The position numbers and the translations under genes are program-made. From Prevotella sp. E13-17 (GTDB taxonomy: Bacteria > Bacteroidota > Bacteroidia > Bacteroidales > Bacteroidaceae), in the NCBI RefSeq assembly GCF_022024035.1, contig NZ_CP091787.1, positions 3,390,627-3,454,626 on the forward strand: a stretch of DNA of 64,000 nt. Direction: 5' to 3'. The notes beneath the pieces are model-generated. The model did no database searches and was not told where the DNA came from. It worked only from the letters and a program-made list of their open reading frames with translations. Shown one piece after another: positions 41,581 through 51,710 of the stretch. Numbering within the stretch: the first letter of the stretch is position 1; each line of letters opens with the position of its first letter.

Positions 41581-41728
41581 AACTGAGAACTGAGAGTTGA
41601 GAACTGAGAGGTATGATTAGACCTGCTGGTTCTAATTATAATGAGAGGTGAGTAGTACTAATAATACTTCTCACCTCTCACTTTTCACTTATAAGAACCT
41701 CTCAGTTCTCAACTCTCAGTTCTCAGTT
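41581..41728. mobile_element. Palindromic MITE-like element, copy 1, with perfect 32-bp terminal inverted repeats
   Basis: The outer arms 41581-41612 and 41697-41728 are exact complements (start AACTGAGAACTGAGAGTTGA). An inner hairpin GAGAGGTGAG/CTCACCTCTC lies between. It is non-coding. A nearly identical copy in the opposite orientation is at 48732-48886. It sits between the converging deoC and polyprenyl synthase genes, so it may also terminate both. Confidence 0.85.
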
Positions 41729-41750
41729 AAAAGCACCTCTCAGTTAAAGC

Positions 41751-42728
41751 TCATTTTCTTCTTTGAATGACGTAGTCGAGATAGGCGGTGAGTGCAGTAG
41801 CTATCATAGGGTCTTTGACGCACGTGTCAACATACTGCTGCGCCTTGCGATGATAGTCTTCCATGCATCTCTCGGCATATTCTATGCCACCCTGCTGCTT
41901 GGTGAACTCCACCAAAACAGCGATTTCATCGCGATTGATAGTGCCCGCCTTCACCTTCTTGGCAAGCGTCATCATCGAGTCGAAAGGCGAATGCTGCAAA
42001 GCATAGATAACAGGTAGTGTCAGCTTGCCCTCAGCCATATCGTTGCCGGTGGGCTTTCCTATCTCTTTTGAATCGTAATAATCGAAGATGTCATCGCGAA
42101 TCTGGAACATGATGCCCAGGTCATGACCAAACTGGCGGGCCTTCTCTACCTCAGCATCGGTGGCTCCGGCAGACAGCGCACCTATCGACGAGCAGGCAGC
42201 AAAGAGCACAGCGGTCTTCTGTTCAATCACACGATAATAGACCTCCTCTGAGATTTCCTCGTTCTTGATGTTCTGCAACTGCAAAATCTCACCAGATGCC
42301 AGCACCCTACCCAACTCTGCCAGCGTCTCGATGATGCGCTGGTTGTTGGTGTAAGACACCTTCAGCAGTGCGGTGGAAAGGATGAAATCGCCCACCAAGA
42401 CAGCCGCCTTATTATTATAGGTGGCATTCACAGAGGCCTGTCCTCGACGCTCCTCACTCTCATCCACAACATCATCGTGAACCAACGAAGCAGTGTGCAG
42501 CAGCTCTAATCCGATGGCTGAGTTCAGCGTCACACTCGACACACTGCCATAGTTCTTAGCCAACAGCATGAGCAACATGGGGCGCATGCGCTTACCACCA
42601 CGCTGTTTGATGTGAGAAAGCACCTCGGAAAGTAACGAGTCCTCGTGGCTCAGAGATTGTTCGAAGAGCGTGATAAACTCGTTCAGTTCTGATTCGATTG
42701 GTCGTTTGATGAGTGATAGATAGTCCAT
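41751..42728 (-). CDS. Polyprenyl synthetase (octaprenyl-diphosphate synthase type)
   Basis: 325 residues from ATG 42728. The first aspartate-rich motif is LVHDDVVDESEERRGQ, the second IMFQIRDDIFDYYDSKEIGK, with the RGGKRMRPMLL substrate loop near residue 50. It condenses isopentenyl diphosphate onto an allylic primer to make the long prenyl tail, most likely of menaquinone. Small residues before the first motif (GLELLHTASL) are compatible with long-chain products. It is divergent from polA, with 86 nt between starts. Confidence 0.92.
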   Translation of the reverse strand: MDYLSLIKRPIESELNEFITLFEQSLSHEDSLLSEVLSHIKQRGGKRMRPMLLMLLAKNYGSVSSVTLNSAIGLELLHTASLVHDDVVDESEERRGQASVNATYNNKAAVLVGDFILSTALLKVSYTNNQRIIETLAELGRVLASGEILQLQNIKNEEISEEVYYRVIEQKTAVLFAACSSIGALSAGATDAEVEKARQFGHDLGIMFQIRDDIFDYYDSKEIGKPTGNDMAEGKLTLPVIYALQHSPFDSMMTLAKKVKAGTINRDEIAVLVEFTKQQGGIEYAERCMEDYHRKAQQYVDTCVKDPMIATALTAYLDYVIQRRK

Positions 42729-42745
42729 TATCAATAATTTTGAGA

Positions 42746-42753
42746 CAAAATTA
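42746..42753 (-). promoter_or_regulatory. -7 promoter box for the polyprenyl synthase
   Basis: The minus strand reads TAATTTTG, 17 nt before the start codon. Confidence 0.5.
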
Positions 42754-42814
42754 GTGAAAATATCGGAGTAATACCAATTTTTTTAGTAATTTTACCGAAA
42801 ATTCTAAAATATAC

Positions 42815-45583
42815 ATGGAGAAACTGTTTCTTTTAGACGCCTACGCCCTTATCTACAGGTCGTACTACGCATTCATCAAGAATCCACGAATCAACTCGAA
42901 GGGGCTGAACACATCGGCTATCATAGGCTTTGTGAACACGCTCCAGGAAGTTATAGAGAAAGAGCAACCCAAATACCTGGGTGTGGCTTTCGACCCCCAT
43001 GGACTGACCTTCCGCAGCGAGGCTTTCCCCGCCTATAAGGCACAACGCGAGGCCACACCCGAAGACATACGCAAGGCGGTGCCTATCATCAAAGACCTGC
43101 TAAAGGCCTACCGCATACCGGTGCTGCAGGTTGATGGTTTCGAGGCAGACGACGTGATCGGCACCTTGGCAAAAAAGGCCGATTCTATCGAAAACATCGA
43201 AACCTACATGCTGACACCTGATAAGGACTACGGACAGCTGGTGAGCGAGCGCACCAAGATATTCCGTCCGCGTCATGGTGGAGGCTACGAGGTGATGGGG
43301 CCAAAGGAGGTCTGCGAGAAATATGCCATCGAAAAGACCACACAGGTCATCGACCTGCTGGCACTGATGGGCGACTCTGCCGACAACTTCCCTGGTTGTC
43401 CGGGCGTGGGCGAGAAGACAGCAGCAAAGATCATTGCCGACTTTGGCAGTGTGGAACAGTTGCTGGCCAGAACCGACGAACTGAAAGGGGCATTGAAGAA
43501 AAAAGTGGAAGAACACGTGGACGACATCAAGATGAGCTACTTCCTGGCCACCATCCGCACCGACGTCCCCATCGAACTGAATCTCGACGAACTGCAACTG
43601 CAGCAACCCGACGAGGAAAAACTCAGCGAACTGTTCACCGAACTGGAGTTTAAAGCACTGACACAACGAGTTCTTAAAAAAGTTGAAAAGAAGCCAAAAT
43701 CTAATAATTCGCAGCTTTCTCTCTTTGAAGAATTTGCCACCGACGATGCGGAAACGCCAAAATTTTCGAGTTTTGAGACCATTAAAACGGTGACTCATAA
43801 TTACGAACTCGTTGAAAATGAGGAAGATTTAAAAAATCTATGTGATTTATTTAGGACAAAACAAATTCTTTGTCTAGACACAGAGACCACTTCGACCTCG
43901 GCCATCGACGCCGAATTAGTGGGTTTGAGCTTCGCCGTGACCGAACATGAGGCGTTTTATGTGCCCATTCCACCAAAACGTGAAGAAGCGTTGCGAATTG
44001 TTAATATATTCAAACCGCTCTATGAAGACACCTCCATTTTGAAAATAGGACAGAACCTGAAGTACGATTTAGAGGTGTTGCGCAACTATGACATTCATCT
44101 CGACGGACCGATGTGGGACACGATGATTGCTCACTACCTCATCCAACCGGAGTTGCATCATAACATGGACTACATGGCAGAGACACTGTTGAACTATCAA
44201 ACTGTGCACATCGAAGAGCTGATAGGGCCAAAAGGGAAAAACCAACGCTCCATGCGCGAGCTGACTCCTCAGCAAATCTATGAGTATGCCTGCGAGGATG
44301 CCGACATCACACTGCAACTGAAAAACAAACTGGAGGTGGAACTGAAACAGCACCACTGCGAGGAACTGTTCTACGAGATAGAGATGCCACTGATGCCGGT
44401 ACTGGCAGAGATGGAGATGAATGGCGTGTGTCTGGACACAAAATCCCTGCAAGAGACTGCCAAAGCACTGAACGAACGCATGAACACCATAGAGGCACGC
44501 ATCTACGAACTGGCAGGACAACAGTTTAATATCGCTTCACCTAAACAGGTGGGCGAGATTCTGTTCGATAAACTAAAGATTGTAGAGAAGGCAAAGAAGA
44601 CCAAGACGGGGCAATACGTGACCAGCGAAGAGGTGCTGCAACAGCTAAAGAATAAACACGAGATTGTGGCTGACATCTTGGAACACAGAGGGTTGAAAAA
44701 ACTGATAGGCACCTATATCGAGGCTCTGCCAAAACTGATAAACCCACGTACAGGCCACATCCACACATCGTTCAACCAGACGGTGACCGCCACCGGACGC
44801 CTCTCTTCGTCGGATCCCAACCTGCAAAACATACCTATCAGAGGCGAAGATGGTAAGGAGATCAGAAAAGCCTTCATACCCGAACCCGGCTGCTTGTTCT
44901 TCTCTGCAGACTATAGCCAGATTGAGCTGCGCGTGATGGCACACCTGTCAAAAGACAAACACATGATTGAGGTGTTCCGGAAAGGAAAAGACCTCCATGC
45001 GGCCACAGCTGCCAACATTTATAAAAAGCCTATCGAAGAAGTAAGCCGCGACGAGCGAACAAAATCTAAACGTGCTAACTTCGGCATCATCTACGGCATC
45101 ACCGTGTTTGGACTGGCAGAGCGACTGGACATCCCCCGTGAGGAAGCTAAGATGCTGATTGACGGCTACTTCGACACCTTCCCACAGGTGCATGATTATA
45201 TGGAGAAATCAAAAGAGGTAGCCCGCGAGAAAGGGTACGTCACTACCCTCTTTGGCAGAAGACGTTATCTGCCCGACATCAACTCACAGAATGCCGTCGT
45301 GCGAGGCTTTGCCGAGCGCAATGCCATCAATGCCCCTATCCAGGGAACAGCCGCCGACATCATCAAAGTGGCAATGATTCACATTTTCCAGCGCTTCAAG
45401 ACAGAAGGCATCAAGAGTAAGATGATACTGCAAGTACACGATGAACTGAACTTCAGCGTGTTTCCTGAAGAGAAAGAGCAAGTGGAACGCATCGTGTTGG
45501 AAGAGATGCAGAATGCCATGAGTCTCGATGTGCCACTGGTGGCCGACTCCGGCTTTGGAAAGAACTGGCTGGAAGCACACTAA
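42815..45583 (+). CDS. polA: DNA polymerase I
   Basis: 922 residues with all three domains. The 5' nuclease (1-290) has FLLDAYALIYRSYYAF and GDSADNFPGCPGVGEKTAAK. The 3'-5' proofreading domain (about 325-500) is intact, with LCLDTETTSTSAIDAELVGL. The family A polymerase domain has FFSADYSQIELRVMAHLSKD, KRANFGIIYGITVFGLAERL and LQVHDELNF. It replaces Okazaki primers and fills repair gaps. No clean TAnnTTTG was found in the 86-nt divergent region on this strand; TAATTTTA near 42787-42794 is the closest. Confidence 0.97.
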   Translation: MEKLFLLDAYALIYRSYYAFIKNPRINSKGLNTSAIIGFVNTLQEVIEKEQPKYLGVAFDPHGLTFRSEAFPAYKAQREATPEDIRKAVPIIKDLLKAYRIPVLQVDGFEADDVIGTLAKKADSIENIETYMLTPDKDYGQLVSERTKIFRPRHGGGYEVMGPKEVCEKYAIEKTTQVIDLLALMGDSADNFPGCPGVGEKTAAKIIADFGSVEQLLARTDELKGALKKKVEEHVDDIKMSYFLATIRTDVPIELNLDELQLQQPDEEKLSELFTELEFKALTQRVLKKVEKKPKSNNSQLSLFEEFATDDAETPKFSSFETIKTVTHNYELVENEEDLKNLCDLFRTKQILCLDTETTSTSAIDAELVGLSFAVTEHEAFYVPIPPKREEALRIVNIFKPLYEDTSILKIGQNLKYDLEVLRNYDIHLDGPMWDTMIAHYLIQPELHHNMDYMAETLLNYQTVHIEELIGPKGKNQRSMRELTPQQIYEYACEDADITLQLKNKLEVELKQHHCEELFYEIEMPLMPVLAEMEMNGVCLDTKSLQETAKALNERMNTIEARIYELAGQQFNIASPKQVGEILFDKLKIVEKAKKTKTGQYVTSEEVLQQLKNKHEIVADILEHRGLKKLIGTYIEALPKLINPRTGHIHTSFNQTVTATGRLSSSDPNLQNIPIRGEDGKEIRKAFIPEPGCLFFSADYSQIELRVMAHLSKDKHMIEVFRKGKDLHAATAANIYKKPIEEVSRDERTKSKRANFGIIYGITVFGLAERLDIPREEAKMLIDGYFDTFPQVHDYMEKSKEVAREKGYVTTLFGRRRYLPDINSQNAVVRGFAERNAINAPIQGTAADIIKVAMIHIFQRFKTEGIKSKMILQVHDELNFSVFPEEKEQVERIVLEEMQNAMSLDVPLVADSGFGKNWLEAH

Positions 45584-45651
45584 GAGCATAAAAAAAGGCG
45601 CGATCATCAACTGAGGGCGCCTACTAATGAAAAAATAGTAATAATAAAGTA

Positions 45652-46374
45652 TTAAACAGCTGGGATGTTAGCTAAACCTCCCAGAGAACCATGTTGTACG
45701 ATAGACAACATGTTATTGTTTATGTTATCAATCAGCTCGTTGAGCTGTTGGCACAAAGACGGATTGATACGTTCGGTACGACCATAAATGGTCATTTGAC
45801 GTTCGGCCTTCTCCAGATGACCATGGTTCCATTCCTCTACAATGCGCCACTCGCCATTCTCGCGGTCGTAGCATTTTCTGCTCCACGTCTTGTGTGGACG
45901 TCCATTGTCATCGAGCATCGCGCAAAACTTAAAATTACGCAACAGACCACATACTTCGCCAACAATATGACGTTGGTTGGCAACGAAAGAGAGCTTCGTT
46001 GATGACGGTTCATCCTTATCGCTGTTATCCTCAACCTGTTCGAAGTTGACTTTTCCATCGATAAGACCATTGAGGAAATTGACTGTGAGCTTCAGTTTCT
46101 TATCGTCGCTCCGATAGAAAAAGGTCCATAAGCCGTTCTTCAAACCATCAACAAAACTACCGCGAACCACACTTCGATGAATGTCGCCTGGACAACGATC
46201 AGAGTTCAAGCGAAATTCGAAAGGACCATCTAAGATTCGGGTCTCGTCAGAATCTAAATAATAAGAGTACGATGACTTCCCACCATAATAGGGGCCATCG
46301 TATAAGTAGTGCGTTCTTTTATTGGGGCTAAAAAACCGTTTTAGCCTCAATCTCAAATGATTGAACTGATTCAT
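45652..46374 (-). CDS. Hypothetical protein with MORN/YwqK-like strands
   Basis: 240 residues, no signal peptide, basic N-terminus. Residues about 45-115 contain turn-strand units like GSFVDGLKNGLWTFFYRSDD and NFLNGLIDGKVNFEQ, similar to MORN or YwqK-type repeats. The rest is not recognised. It is isolated between polA and the promoter-carrying repeat, transcribed opposite to both neighbours. Confidence 0.65.
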   Translation of the reverse strand: MNQFNHLRLRLKRFFSPNKRTHYLYDGPYYGGKSSYSYYLDSDETRILDGPFEFRLNSDRCPGDIHRSVVRGSFVDGLKNGLWTFFYRSDDKKLKLTVNFLNGLIDGKVNFEQVEDNSDKDEPSSTKLSFVANQRHIVGEVCGLLRNFKFCAMLDDNGRPHKTWSRKCYDRENGEWRIVEEWNHGHLEKAERQMTIYGRTERINPSLCQQLNELIDNINNNMLSIVQHGSLGGLANIPAV

Positions 46375-46425
46375 ATCCTGTACTAAACTTTGGGTTATGG
46401 TTGCTTATACAATCTTTTCAGGGTG

Positions 46426-46433
46426 CAAAGTTA
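46426..46433 (-). promoter_or_regulatory. -7 promoter box for the MORN-like hypothetical gene
   Basis: The minus strand reads TAACTTTG, 51 nt before the start codon. Confidence 0.5.
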
Positions 46434-46512
46434 ATACATTTATGCAACTTCTATGCAATAATTCCGTTAGCTTTAATTCTTATTGTAGCACTTTAACAAT
46501 TATTCGTACCAT

Positions 46513-46565
46513 GACAAAAAAGAATGAATTCTTTGTTTTTGTTCTCGCTTATTCGGCCACCTTTG
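46513..46565 (+). repeat. Partial copy of the promoter-carrying repeat
   Basis: GACAAAAAAGAATGAATTCT through TTGTTCTCGCTTATTCGGCC and ACCTTTG match the first third of the 142-bp repeat, in tandem with the full copy that follows. Confidence 0.7.
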
Positions 46566-46576
46566 ACTTTCGTCTT

Positions 46577-46718
46577 AGGTACTGGCGCTCGACAAAAAAA
46601 GAATAAAATTCTTTGTTTTTGTTCTCGCTTATTCGTACCTTTGGCTGCGCCGAAGGTACTCTCGTTCGGAAAATTGCAAATAAATTTGCATTTTCGCTCA
46701 CTTAATCGTACCTTTGCA
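46577..46718 (+). repeat. 142-bp promoter-carrying repeat, copy 2 (ychF)
   Basis: Near-identical to 39652-39793, including the hairpin, the AT palindrome and the terminal TACCTTTG box (46709-46716), which lies 29 nt before the ychF start. Confidence 0.85.
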
Positions 46719-46745
46719 TCCAGAAATAAACGTTTATAGAAAAAA

Positions 46746-47846
46746 ATGGCTTTAAAATGTGGTATTGTGGGACTGCCTAACGTGGGCAAGTCCACACTTT
46801 TTAACTGTCTGTCGAGCGCCAAGGCTCAGGCAGCAAATTTCCCTTTCTGTACGATAGAACCCAACGTAGGCGTTATTACCGTACCCGATGAACGACTGAA
46901 CAAACTGGCAGAACTGGTACACCCAGGACGCATTGTGCCTGCCACCTGCGAGATTGTGGATATCGCCGGACTGGTGAAAGGTGCCTCCAAGGGTGAAGGT
47001 CTGGGCAACAAGTTCCTGGGCAACATCCGCGAGACCGATGCCATCATCCACGTGCTGCGCTGTTTTGAAGATGAGAACATCACACACGTTGACGGCTCCA
47101 TTGATCCGATCCGCGACAAAGAGATTATTGACACCGAACTGCAACTGAAAGATCTGGAGACCATCGACTCGCGACTGGCTAAGACCGAGAAGGCTGCCGC
47201 TGCCGGGAATAAGGATGCCAAGGTCGAGGTGACGGTGCTGAGAGCTTATAAAGAGGTGCTGGAGCAGGGAAAGAATGCCCGCATTGTGGAGTTCGACAGC
47301 AAAGAGGAACAAGAGTGCGCCCGCAACCTGTTCCTGCTCACGTCAAAGCCCGTGCTCTATGTGTGCAACGTGGGCGAGGCTGATGCCAAGAGCGGCAACG
47401 ACTACACCAAGAAGATAGAAGCTTTGGCCAAAGAAGAAGGTGCCGAGGCCATGGTGATTGCTGCCAAAACCGAAGAAGACATTGCCGAACTGGAGAGCTA
47501 CGAGGACAAGCAGATGTTCCTGGAGGAGCTGGGCTTGGAGGAGAGCGGCGTGAACCGACTGATCAAGAAGGCTTATGCCCTGCTGAACCTGGAGACCTTT
47601 ATCACCGCCGGCGAGATGGAGGTGAAGGCCTGGACCTACAAGAAGGGCTGGAAGGCACCACAGTGTGCCGGTGTCATCCACACCGATTTTGAGAAGGGCT
47701 TTATCCGCGCCGAGGTTATCAAGTATGAAGACTACCTGAAATATGGCTCAGAGGCTGCTGTACGCGAGGCTGGCAAGATGGGCGTTGAAGGCAAGGAATA
47801 CGTGGTACAGGACGGCGATATCATGCACTTCAGATTTAACGTGTAA
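46746..47846 (+). CDS. ychF: Redox-regulated ATPase YchF (OLA1/Obg family)
   Basis: 366 residues. The P-loop is GLPNVGKSTLFNCLSSAKAQ, switch/G3 is VDIAGLVKGASKGEGLGNKF, and the specificity motif is NVGEAD in place of NKxD, the hallmark of ATP preference in YchF. A coiled coil lies at about 125-190 and a C-terminal TGS domain (FITAGEMEVKAWTYKKGWKA, DGDIMHFRFNV) completes it. It is a ribosome-associated ATPase. It is cotranscribed with lgt (36 nt gap) from the repeat-borne promoter. Confidence 0.96.
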   Translation: MALKCGIVGLPNVGKSTLFNCLSSAKAQAANFPFCTIEPNVGVITVPDERLNKLAELVHPGRIVPATCEIVDIAGLVKGASKGEGLGNKFLGNIRETDAIIHVLRCFEDENITHVDGSIDPIRDKEIIDTELQLKDLETIDSRLAKTEKAAAAGNKDAKVEVTVLRAYKEVLEQGKNARIVEFDSKEEQECARNLFLLTSKPVLYVCNVGEADAKSGNDYTKKIEALAKEEGAEAMVIAAKTEEDIAELESYEDKQMFLEELGLEESGVNRLIKKAYALLNLETFITAGEMEVKAWTYKKGWKAPQCAGVIHTDFEKGFIRAEVIKYEDYLKYGSEAAVREAGKMGVEGKEYVVQDGDIMHFRFNV

Positions 47847-47882
47847 CCACGATTAAGTAGTTTTTTATTTGAAGGAAGAAGT

Positions 47883-48713
47883 ATGATGCGTGATCTTTTA
47901 TACATTCTCTGGAACCCATCACTCGAAGCTTTCCACTTTGGACCTTTAGCCATTCGCTGGTACTCACTCTGCTGGCTGATTGGTCTGTTGCTGGCCTACT
48001 TCATGGTGAGATGGCTATACAAGAACCAGAAGATTGCCGAGGAGAAGTTCGAACCACTGTTCGTCTATTGCTTCCTGGGCATCCTGATCGGTGCCCGACT
48101 GGGGCACTGCATCTTCTACCAGCCCGACTACTATCTGACGTCGGTCAAGGGTTTTGTTGAGATGCTTCTGCCCATCCACTTCATGTATGATGGCAGTTGG
48201 AAGCTGACAGGCTACGAAGGACTGGCATCACATGGCGGCACGCTGGGATTGATGATTGCCCTTTGGTTGTATGTGAAGCACCACAAGGTGCCCCTGTGGC
48301 AGGTGCTCGACAACATCGCCATTGCTACAGGCATCACCGCCTGCTTCATTCGCTTGGGCAACCTGATGAACAGCGAGATTATTGGTAAGGTGACCGATAT
48401 GCCATGGGCTTTCGTTTTCGAGCGTGTAGATGCCCTACCCCGCCACCCCGGACAGCTCTATGAGGCCATTGCCTATGCCCTACTCTTCCTGTTGATGGTC
48501 GTTTTGTATAAGAAGATGCCGCAACGTGTAGGCACAGGTTTCTATTTCGGCCTCTGTCTGACCTACATCTTCACCTTCCGCTTCTTCATAGAATACACCA
48601 AAGAGGTGCAGGAAGCCTTTGAGAACTCACTCCCCATCGACATGGGACAGATTCTCTCTATCCCCTTCATCATCATTGGCACGTATTGCATGGTGAAAAG
48701 CATTACTAAGTGA
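47883..48713 (+). CDS. lgt: Prolipoprotein diacylglyceryl transferase
   Basis: 276 residues with seven hydrophobic segments. Lgt signatures are present: [16 protein letters not shown], the catalytic-loop [34 protein letters not shown] and RHPGQLYEA. It transfers diacylglycerol from phosphatidylglycerol to the lipobox cysteine, the first step in maturing the many lipoproteins of this genome. Starts at 47883 and 47886 (MM) are both possible. The 3' end meets the MITE-like copy 2 and converges with mutS. Confidence 0.95.
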   Translation: MMRDLLYILWNPSLEAFHFGPLAIRWYSLCWLIGLLLAYFMVRWLYKNQKIAEEKFEPLFVYCFLGILIGARLGHCIFYQPDYYLTSVKGFVEMLLPIHFMYDGSWKLTGYEGLASHGGTLGLMIALWLYVKHHKVPLWQVLDNIAIATGITACFIRLGNLMNSEIIGKVTDMPWAFVFERVDALPRHPGQLYEAIAYALLFLLMVVLYKKMPQRVGTGFYFGLCLTYIFTFRFFIEYTKEVQEAFENSLPIDMGQILSIPFIIIGTYCMVKSITK

Positions 48714-48731
48714 GAAGTGAGAGGTGCTTTT

Positions 48732-48886
48732 AACTGAGAACTGAGAGTTGAGAACTGAGAGGTATTACTAAGTGAGAAGTGAAAAGTGAGAGGTGAGAAG
48801 TATTATTAGTACTACTCACCTCTCATTATAATCAGAACCAGCAGGTCTAATCATACCTCTCAGTTCTCAACTCTCAGTTCTCAGTT
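48732..48886. mobile_element. Palindromic MITE-like element, copy 2, inverted relative to copy 1
   Basis: The arms 48732-48763 and 48855-48886 are exact 32-bp complements identical to those of copy 1. In this copy the pairing extends further into GCTTTT/AAAAGC. Its reverse complement matches copy 1 across the centre, with one base change and a short indel. It lies between the converging lgt and mutS genes. Confidence 0.85.
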
Positions 48887-48915
48887 AAAAGCAGTTCTCA
48901 GTTAAAAACTTAATC

Positions 48916-51537
48916 TCATTTTCCTGAGACTATCTTTTTGATTTCATTGAGCTTGTTGAGCGCCTCGAGCGGCGTCAGGTTGTTGACGTCGAGCCCCAGA
49001 ATTTCGTCGCGCACCTGACAAAGCACGGGGTCGTCGAGCTGGAAGAAAGACAGTTGCATGCCCTCCCTGCTCTGAGCAATCTCGGCCGTAGGCTTGCCAG
49101 CGGCGCCCACCTGTGCGTTCTCGCTCTCCAGCTGTTTCAGTATGACGTTGGCGCGCTTCACGATGCTGCGTGGCATACCGGCAATCTCGGCCACATGAAT
49201 ACCGAAAGAGTGTTCACTGCCGCCACGTTCCAGCTTGCGCAGGAAGATGACCTTGCCATCCACCTCTTTCACACTGACATTATAGTTCTTGATGCGCGAA
49301 AAAGTCTTCTCCATCTCGTTCAGCTCGTGATAGTGGGTGGCAAAGAGCGTGCGTGCCTGTGACTTGGGATGTTCGTGCAGATACTCCACAATGGCCCAAG
49401 CAATAGAGATGCCGTCGTAGGTTGAGGTGCCACGACCCAACTCGTCGAACAAGACCAGCGAACGCGGCGTGGCATTGTTCAGGATGTTAGAGGCCTCTGT
49501 CATCTCGACCATAAAGGTTGATTCGCCCAGTGATATATTGTCGCTAGCACCCACACGGGTGAATATTTTGTCCACCAGACCGATTTTCGCGGCCTCTGCG
49601 GGCACAAAACAACCCACTTGGGCCAACAATACTATCAACGCCGTTTGACGCAACAGCGCCGATTTACCGGCCATATTTGGGCCCGTGATGATGACAATCT
49701 GCTGTCGTTCCTGGTCCAGGAGTATGTCGTTGGGCACATACTGTTCCTCTACAGGCAGCTGTGTTTCAATCACGGGATGGCGCCCCTGACGGATGTCTAT
49801 CACGTCGCCATCGTCCACCACCGGACGGATGTAGCGATGCTCTTGCGCCGTCTTGGCAAAGCTGAGCAGACAGTCGATACGTGCCAAGATGGTGGCATTG
49901 GTCTGCACCTCTTGGATATAAGCCTGTACGGCCACAATCAGTTCGTTGAAGATGCGAGCCTCGAGCGAGAGAATCTTTTCTTCGGCACCCAGAATCTTCT
50001 CTTCGTATTCTTTCAGTTCCTGGGTGATATAGCGCTCGGCCTGAGCCAGCGTCTGCTTGCGCACCCACTCTTGTGGCACACGGTCTTTATACGTATTCCT
50101 GACCTCGAGATAATAGCCGAACACATTGTTATAACCTATCTTCAGCGACTGGATGCCTGTCTGTTCAGCCTCGCGGTTCTGTATCTGCAGCAAGTAGTCC
50201 TTGCCACTATAGGCAATGTGGCGCAGCTCGTCGAGCTCCTGGTTGACGCCATTGCGCACCACCCCACCCTTCTGCACCAGCTGTGGCGGGTCGCTGACAA
50301 TCTCGCGCTCTATGCGGTCGCGAATATCGCGGCACTCGTTCATACGTTCACCCAACTGACGAATCACTTGGTTGTCGGCCTGCAGACAAGCCTGCTTGAT
50401 AGGCTCCACAGCCTGTAGCGCACGCTTCAGCTGCACCATCTCACGAGGAGTCACTCGTCCTACGGCCACCTTCGAGATGATACGCTCCAGGTCGCCCACC
50501 TGTTGCAACTGTTCGTCGATCAGCTCGCGGAAGTACGGCTCGCGGAAGAAGTAATCCACGATGTCCAGTCGGCCCTCGATGGCTGCCTTCTCTTTCAGAG
50601 GGAACACCAGCCAACGGCGCAACATGCGTCCACCCATCGGCGACACAGTGCGGTCTATCACGTCGAGCAGCGAGCGTCCGCCCTCCTGCATGGTCTGTAT
50701 GAGCTCCAGCGAACGGATGGTGAACTTGTCCAGTCGTACGTATTTATCCTCTTCGATGCGCGATATCTGCGTGATATGACCTATCTGCGTGTGCTGTGTC
50801 TGCTCCAGGTATTGCAGAATGGCACCAGCAGCCACCACGCCGCTGTGCAGATGATCCACGCCAAAACCCTTGAGCGACTTCACCTTGAAATGCTTCAAGA
50901 GCTTCTGCATGGCAAACTGCTCGGTAAAGACCCACTCGTCCATCTCGAACGTCACATAGCGCACACCAAAGTAGCGCTCGAAGTCCTGACGTCGGTCGCG
51001 GTTGTAGAGCACCTCCTTAGGTTGTATGCTGGCCATCAGCTTCTCTACATAGTCGTAGGTGCCCTCTCCCGTCAGGTATTCGCCCGTAGAGATATCGAGG
51101 AAAGCCACGCCACAGGCCGACTTGCCGAAATGCACCGCACACAGGAAGTTGTTCTCCTTGTAGTTCAGCACATTGTCGCTCATAGCCACACCAGGAGTCA
51201 CCAGCTCGGTGATGCCACGCTTTACCAGTTTCTTGGTGAGCTTAGGATCTTCCAGCTGGTCGCAGATAGCCACGCGCTTGCCGGCACGAATCAGCTTAGG
51301 AAGATACGTATCGAGTGCATGATGAGGAAAGCCAGCCATCTCGTCGCCCTTGCCACTATTGCCATTATTGCGCCTGGTCAGTGTGATGCCCAATATCTGT
51401 GAGGCCTCCACAGCATCGTCGCAATAAGTCTCGTAGAAGTCGCCACACCTAAAGAGCAGCAGCGCCTCGGGGTGCTGTGCTTTCAGGTCGAAGAACTGTT
51501 TCATCATCGGGGTCAGTTCCCCGTCTTTCTTTGCCAT
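48916..51537 (-). CDS. mutS: DNA mismatch repair protein MutS
   Basis: 873 residues. The mismatch-binding N-terminus has [20 protein letters not shown] with the Phe-x-Glu element. The ATPase domain has the Walker [21 protein letters not shown], the signature GESTFMVEM and Walker [21 protein letters not shown]. The C-terminal HTH dimer region includes [20 protein letters not shown]. It recognises mispairs and small loops. It is monocistronic. The promoter lies about 86 nt upstream, with two AAAGCTATGCTTTT elements (near 51560 and 51602) on either side of a GTGCCACT string. Confidence 0.97.
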   Translation of the reverse strand: MAKKDGELTPMMKQFFDLKAQHPEALLLFRCGDFYETYCDDAVEASQILGITLTRRNNGNSGKGDEMAGFPHHALDTYLPKLIRAGKRVAICDQLEDPKLTKKLVKRGITELVTPGVAMSDNVLNYKENNFLCAVHFGKSACGVAFLDISTGEYLTGEGTYDYVEKLMASIQPKEVLYNRDRRQDFERYFGVRYVTFEMDEWVFTEQFAMQKLLKHFKVKSLKGFGVDHLHSGVVAAGAILQYLEQTQHTQIGHITQISRIEEDKYVRLDKFTIRSLELIQTMQEGGRSLLDVIDRTVSPMGGRMLRRWLVFPLKEKAAIEGRLDIVDYFFREPYFRELIDEQLQQVGDLERIISKVAVGRVTPREMVQLKRALQAVEPIKQACLQADNQVIRQLGERMNECRDIRDRIEREIVSDPPQLVQKGGVVRNGVNQELDELRHIAYSGKDYLLQIQNREAEQTGIQSLKIGYNNVFGYYLEVRNTYKDRVPQEWVRKQTLAQAERYITQELKEYEEKILGAEEKILSLEARIFNELIVAVQAYIQEVQTNATILARIDCLLSFAKTAQEHRYIRPVVDDGDVIDIRQGRHPVIETQLPVEEQYVPNDILLDQERQQIVIITGPNMAGKSALLRQTALIVLLAQVGCFVPAEAAKIGLVDKIFTRVGASDNISLGESTFMVEMTEASNILNNATPRSLVLFDELGRGTSTYDGISIAWAIVEYLHEHPKSQARTLFATHYHELNEMEKTFSRIKNYNVSVKEVDGKVIFLRKLERGGSEHSFGIHVAEIAGMPRSIVKRANVILKQLESENAQVGAAGKPTAEIAQSREGMQLSFFQLDDPVLCQVRDEILGLDVNNLTPLEALNKLNEIKKIVSGK

Positions 51538-51557
51538 TCTTTTACTTTTATTATCGC

Positions 51558-51616
51558 AAAGCTATGCTTTTAGAATAGTAAAGTGCCACTATTCCACCTG
51601 TAAAGCTATGCTTTTC
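51558..51616. repeat. Two AAAGCTATGCTTTT elements upstream of mutS
   Basis: The 14-bp self-complementary element (AAAGC-TATG-CTTT) occurs twice, about 42 nt apart, in the mutS leader. It could be an operator pair or simple repeat DNA. Confidence 0.45.
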
Positions 51617-51622
51617 TCGTTG

Positions 51623-51630
51623 CAAAGTTA
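51623..51630 (-). promoter_or_regulatory. -7 promoter box for mutS
   Basis: The minus strand reads TAACTTTG, 85 nt before the start codon. Confidence 0.5.
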
Positions 51631-51657
51631 CGTTTTTTTTCTGTAATAACAAAAAAA

Positions 51658-51688
51658 GCGAGGCAAAACCCATAGGTTCTTGCCTCGC
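51658..51688 (-). terminator. Terminator of the C-terminal-sorting-domain gene
   Basis: GCGAGGCAA and TTGCCTCGC form a perfect 9-bp stem, then TTTTTTTG on the minus strand. Confidence 0.85.
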
Positions 51689-51710
51689 CGATATAGGTAT
51701 TATCAACGAA

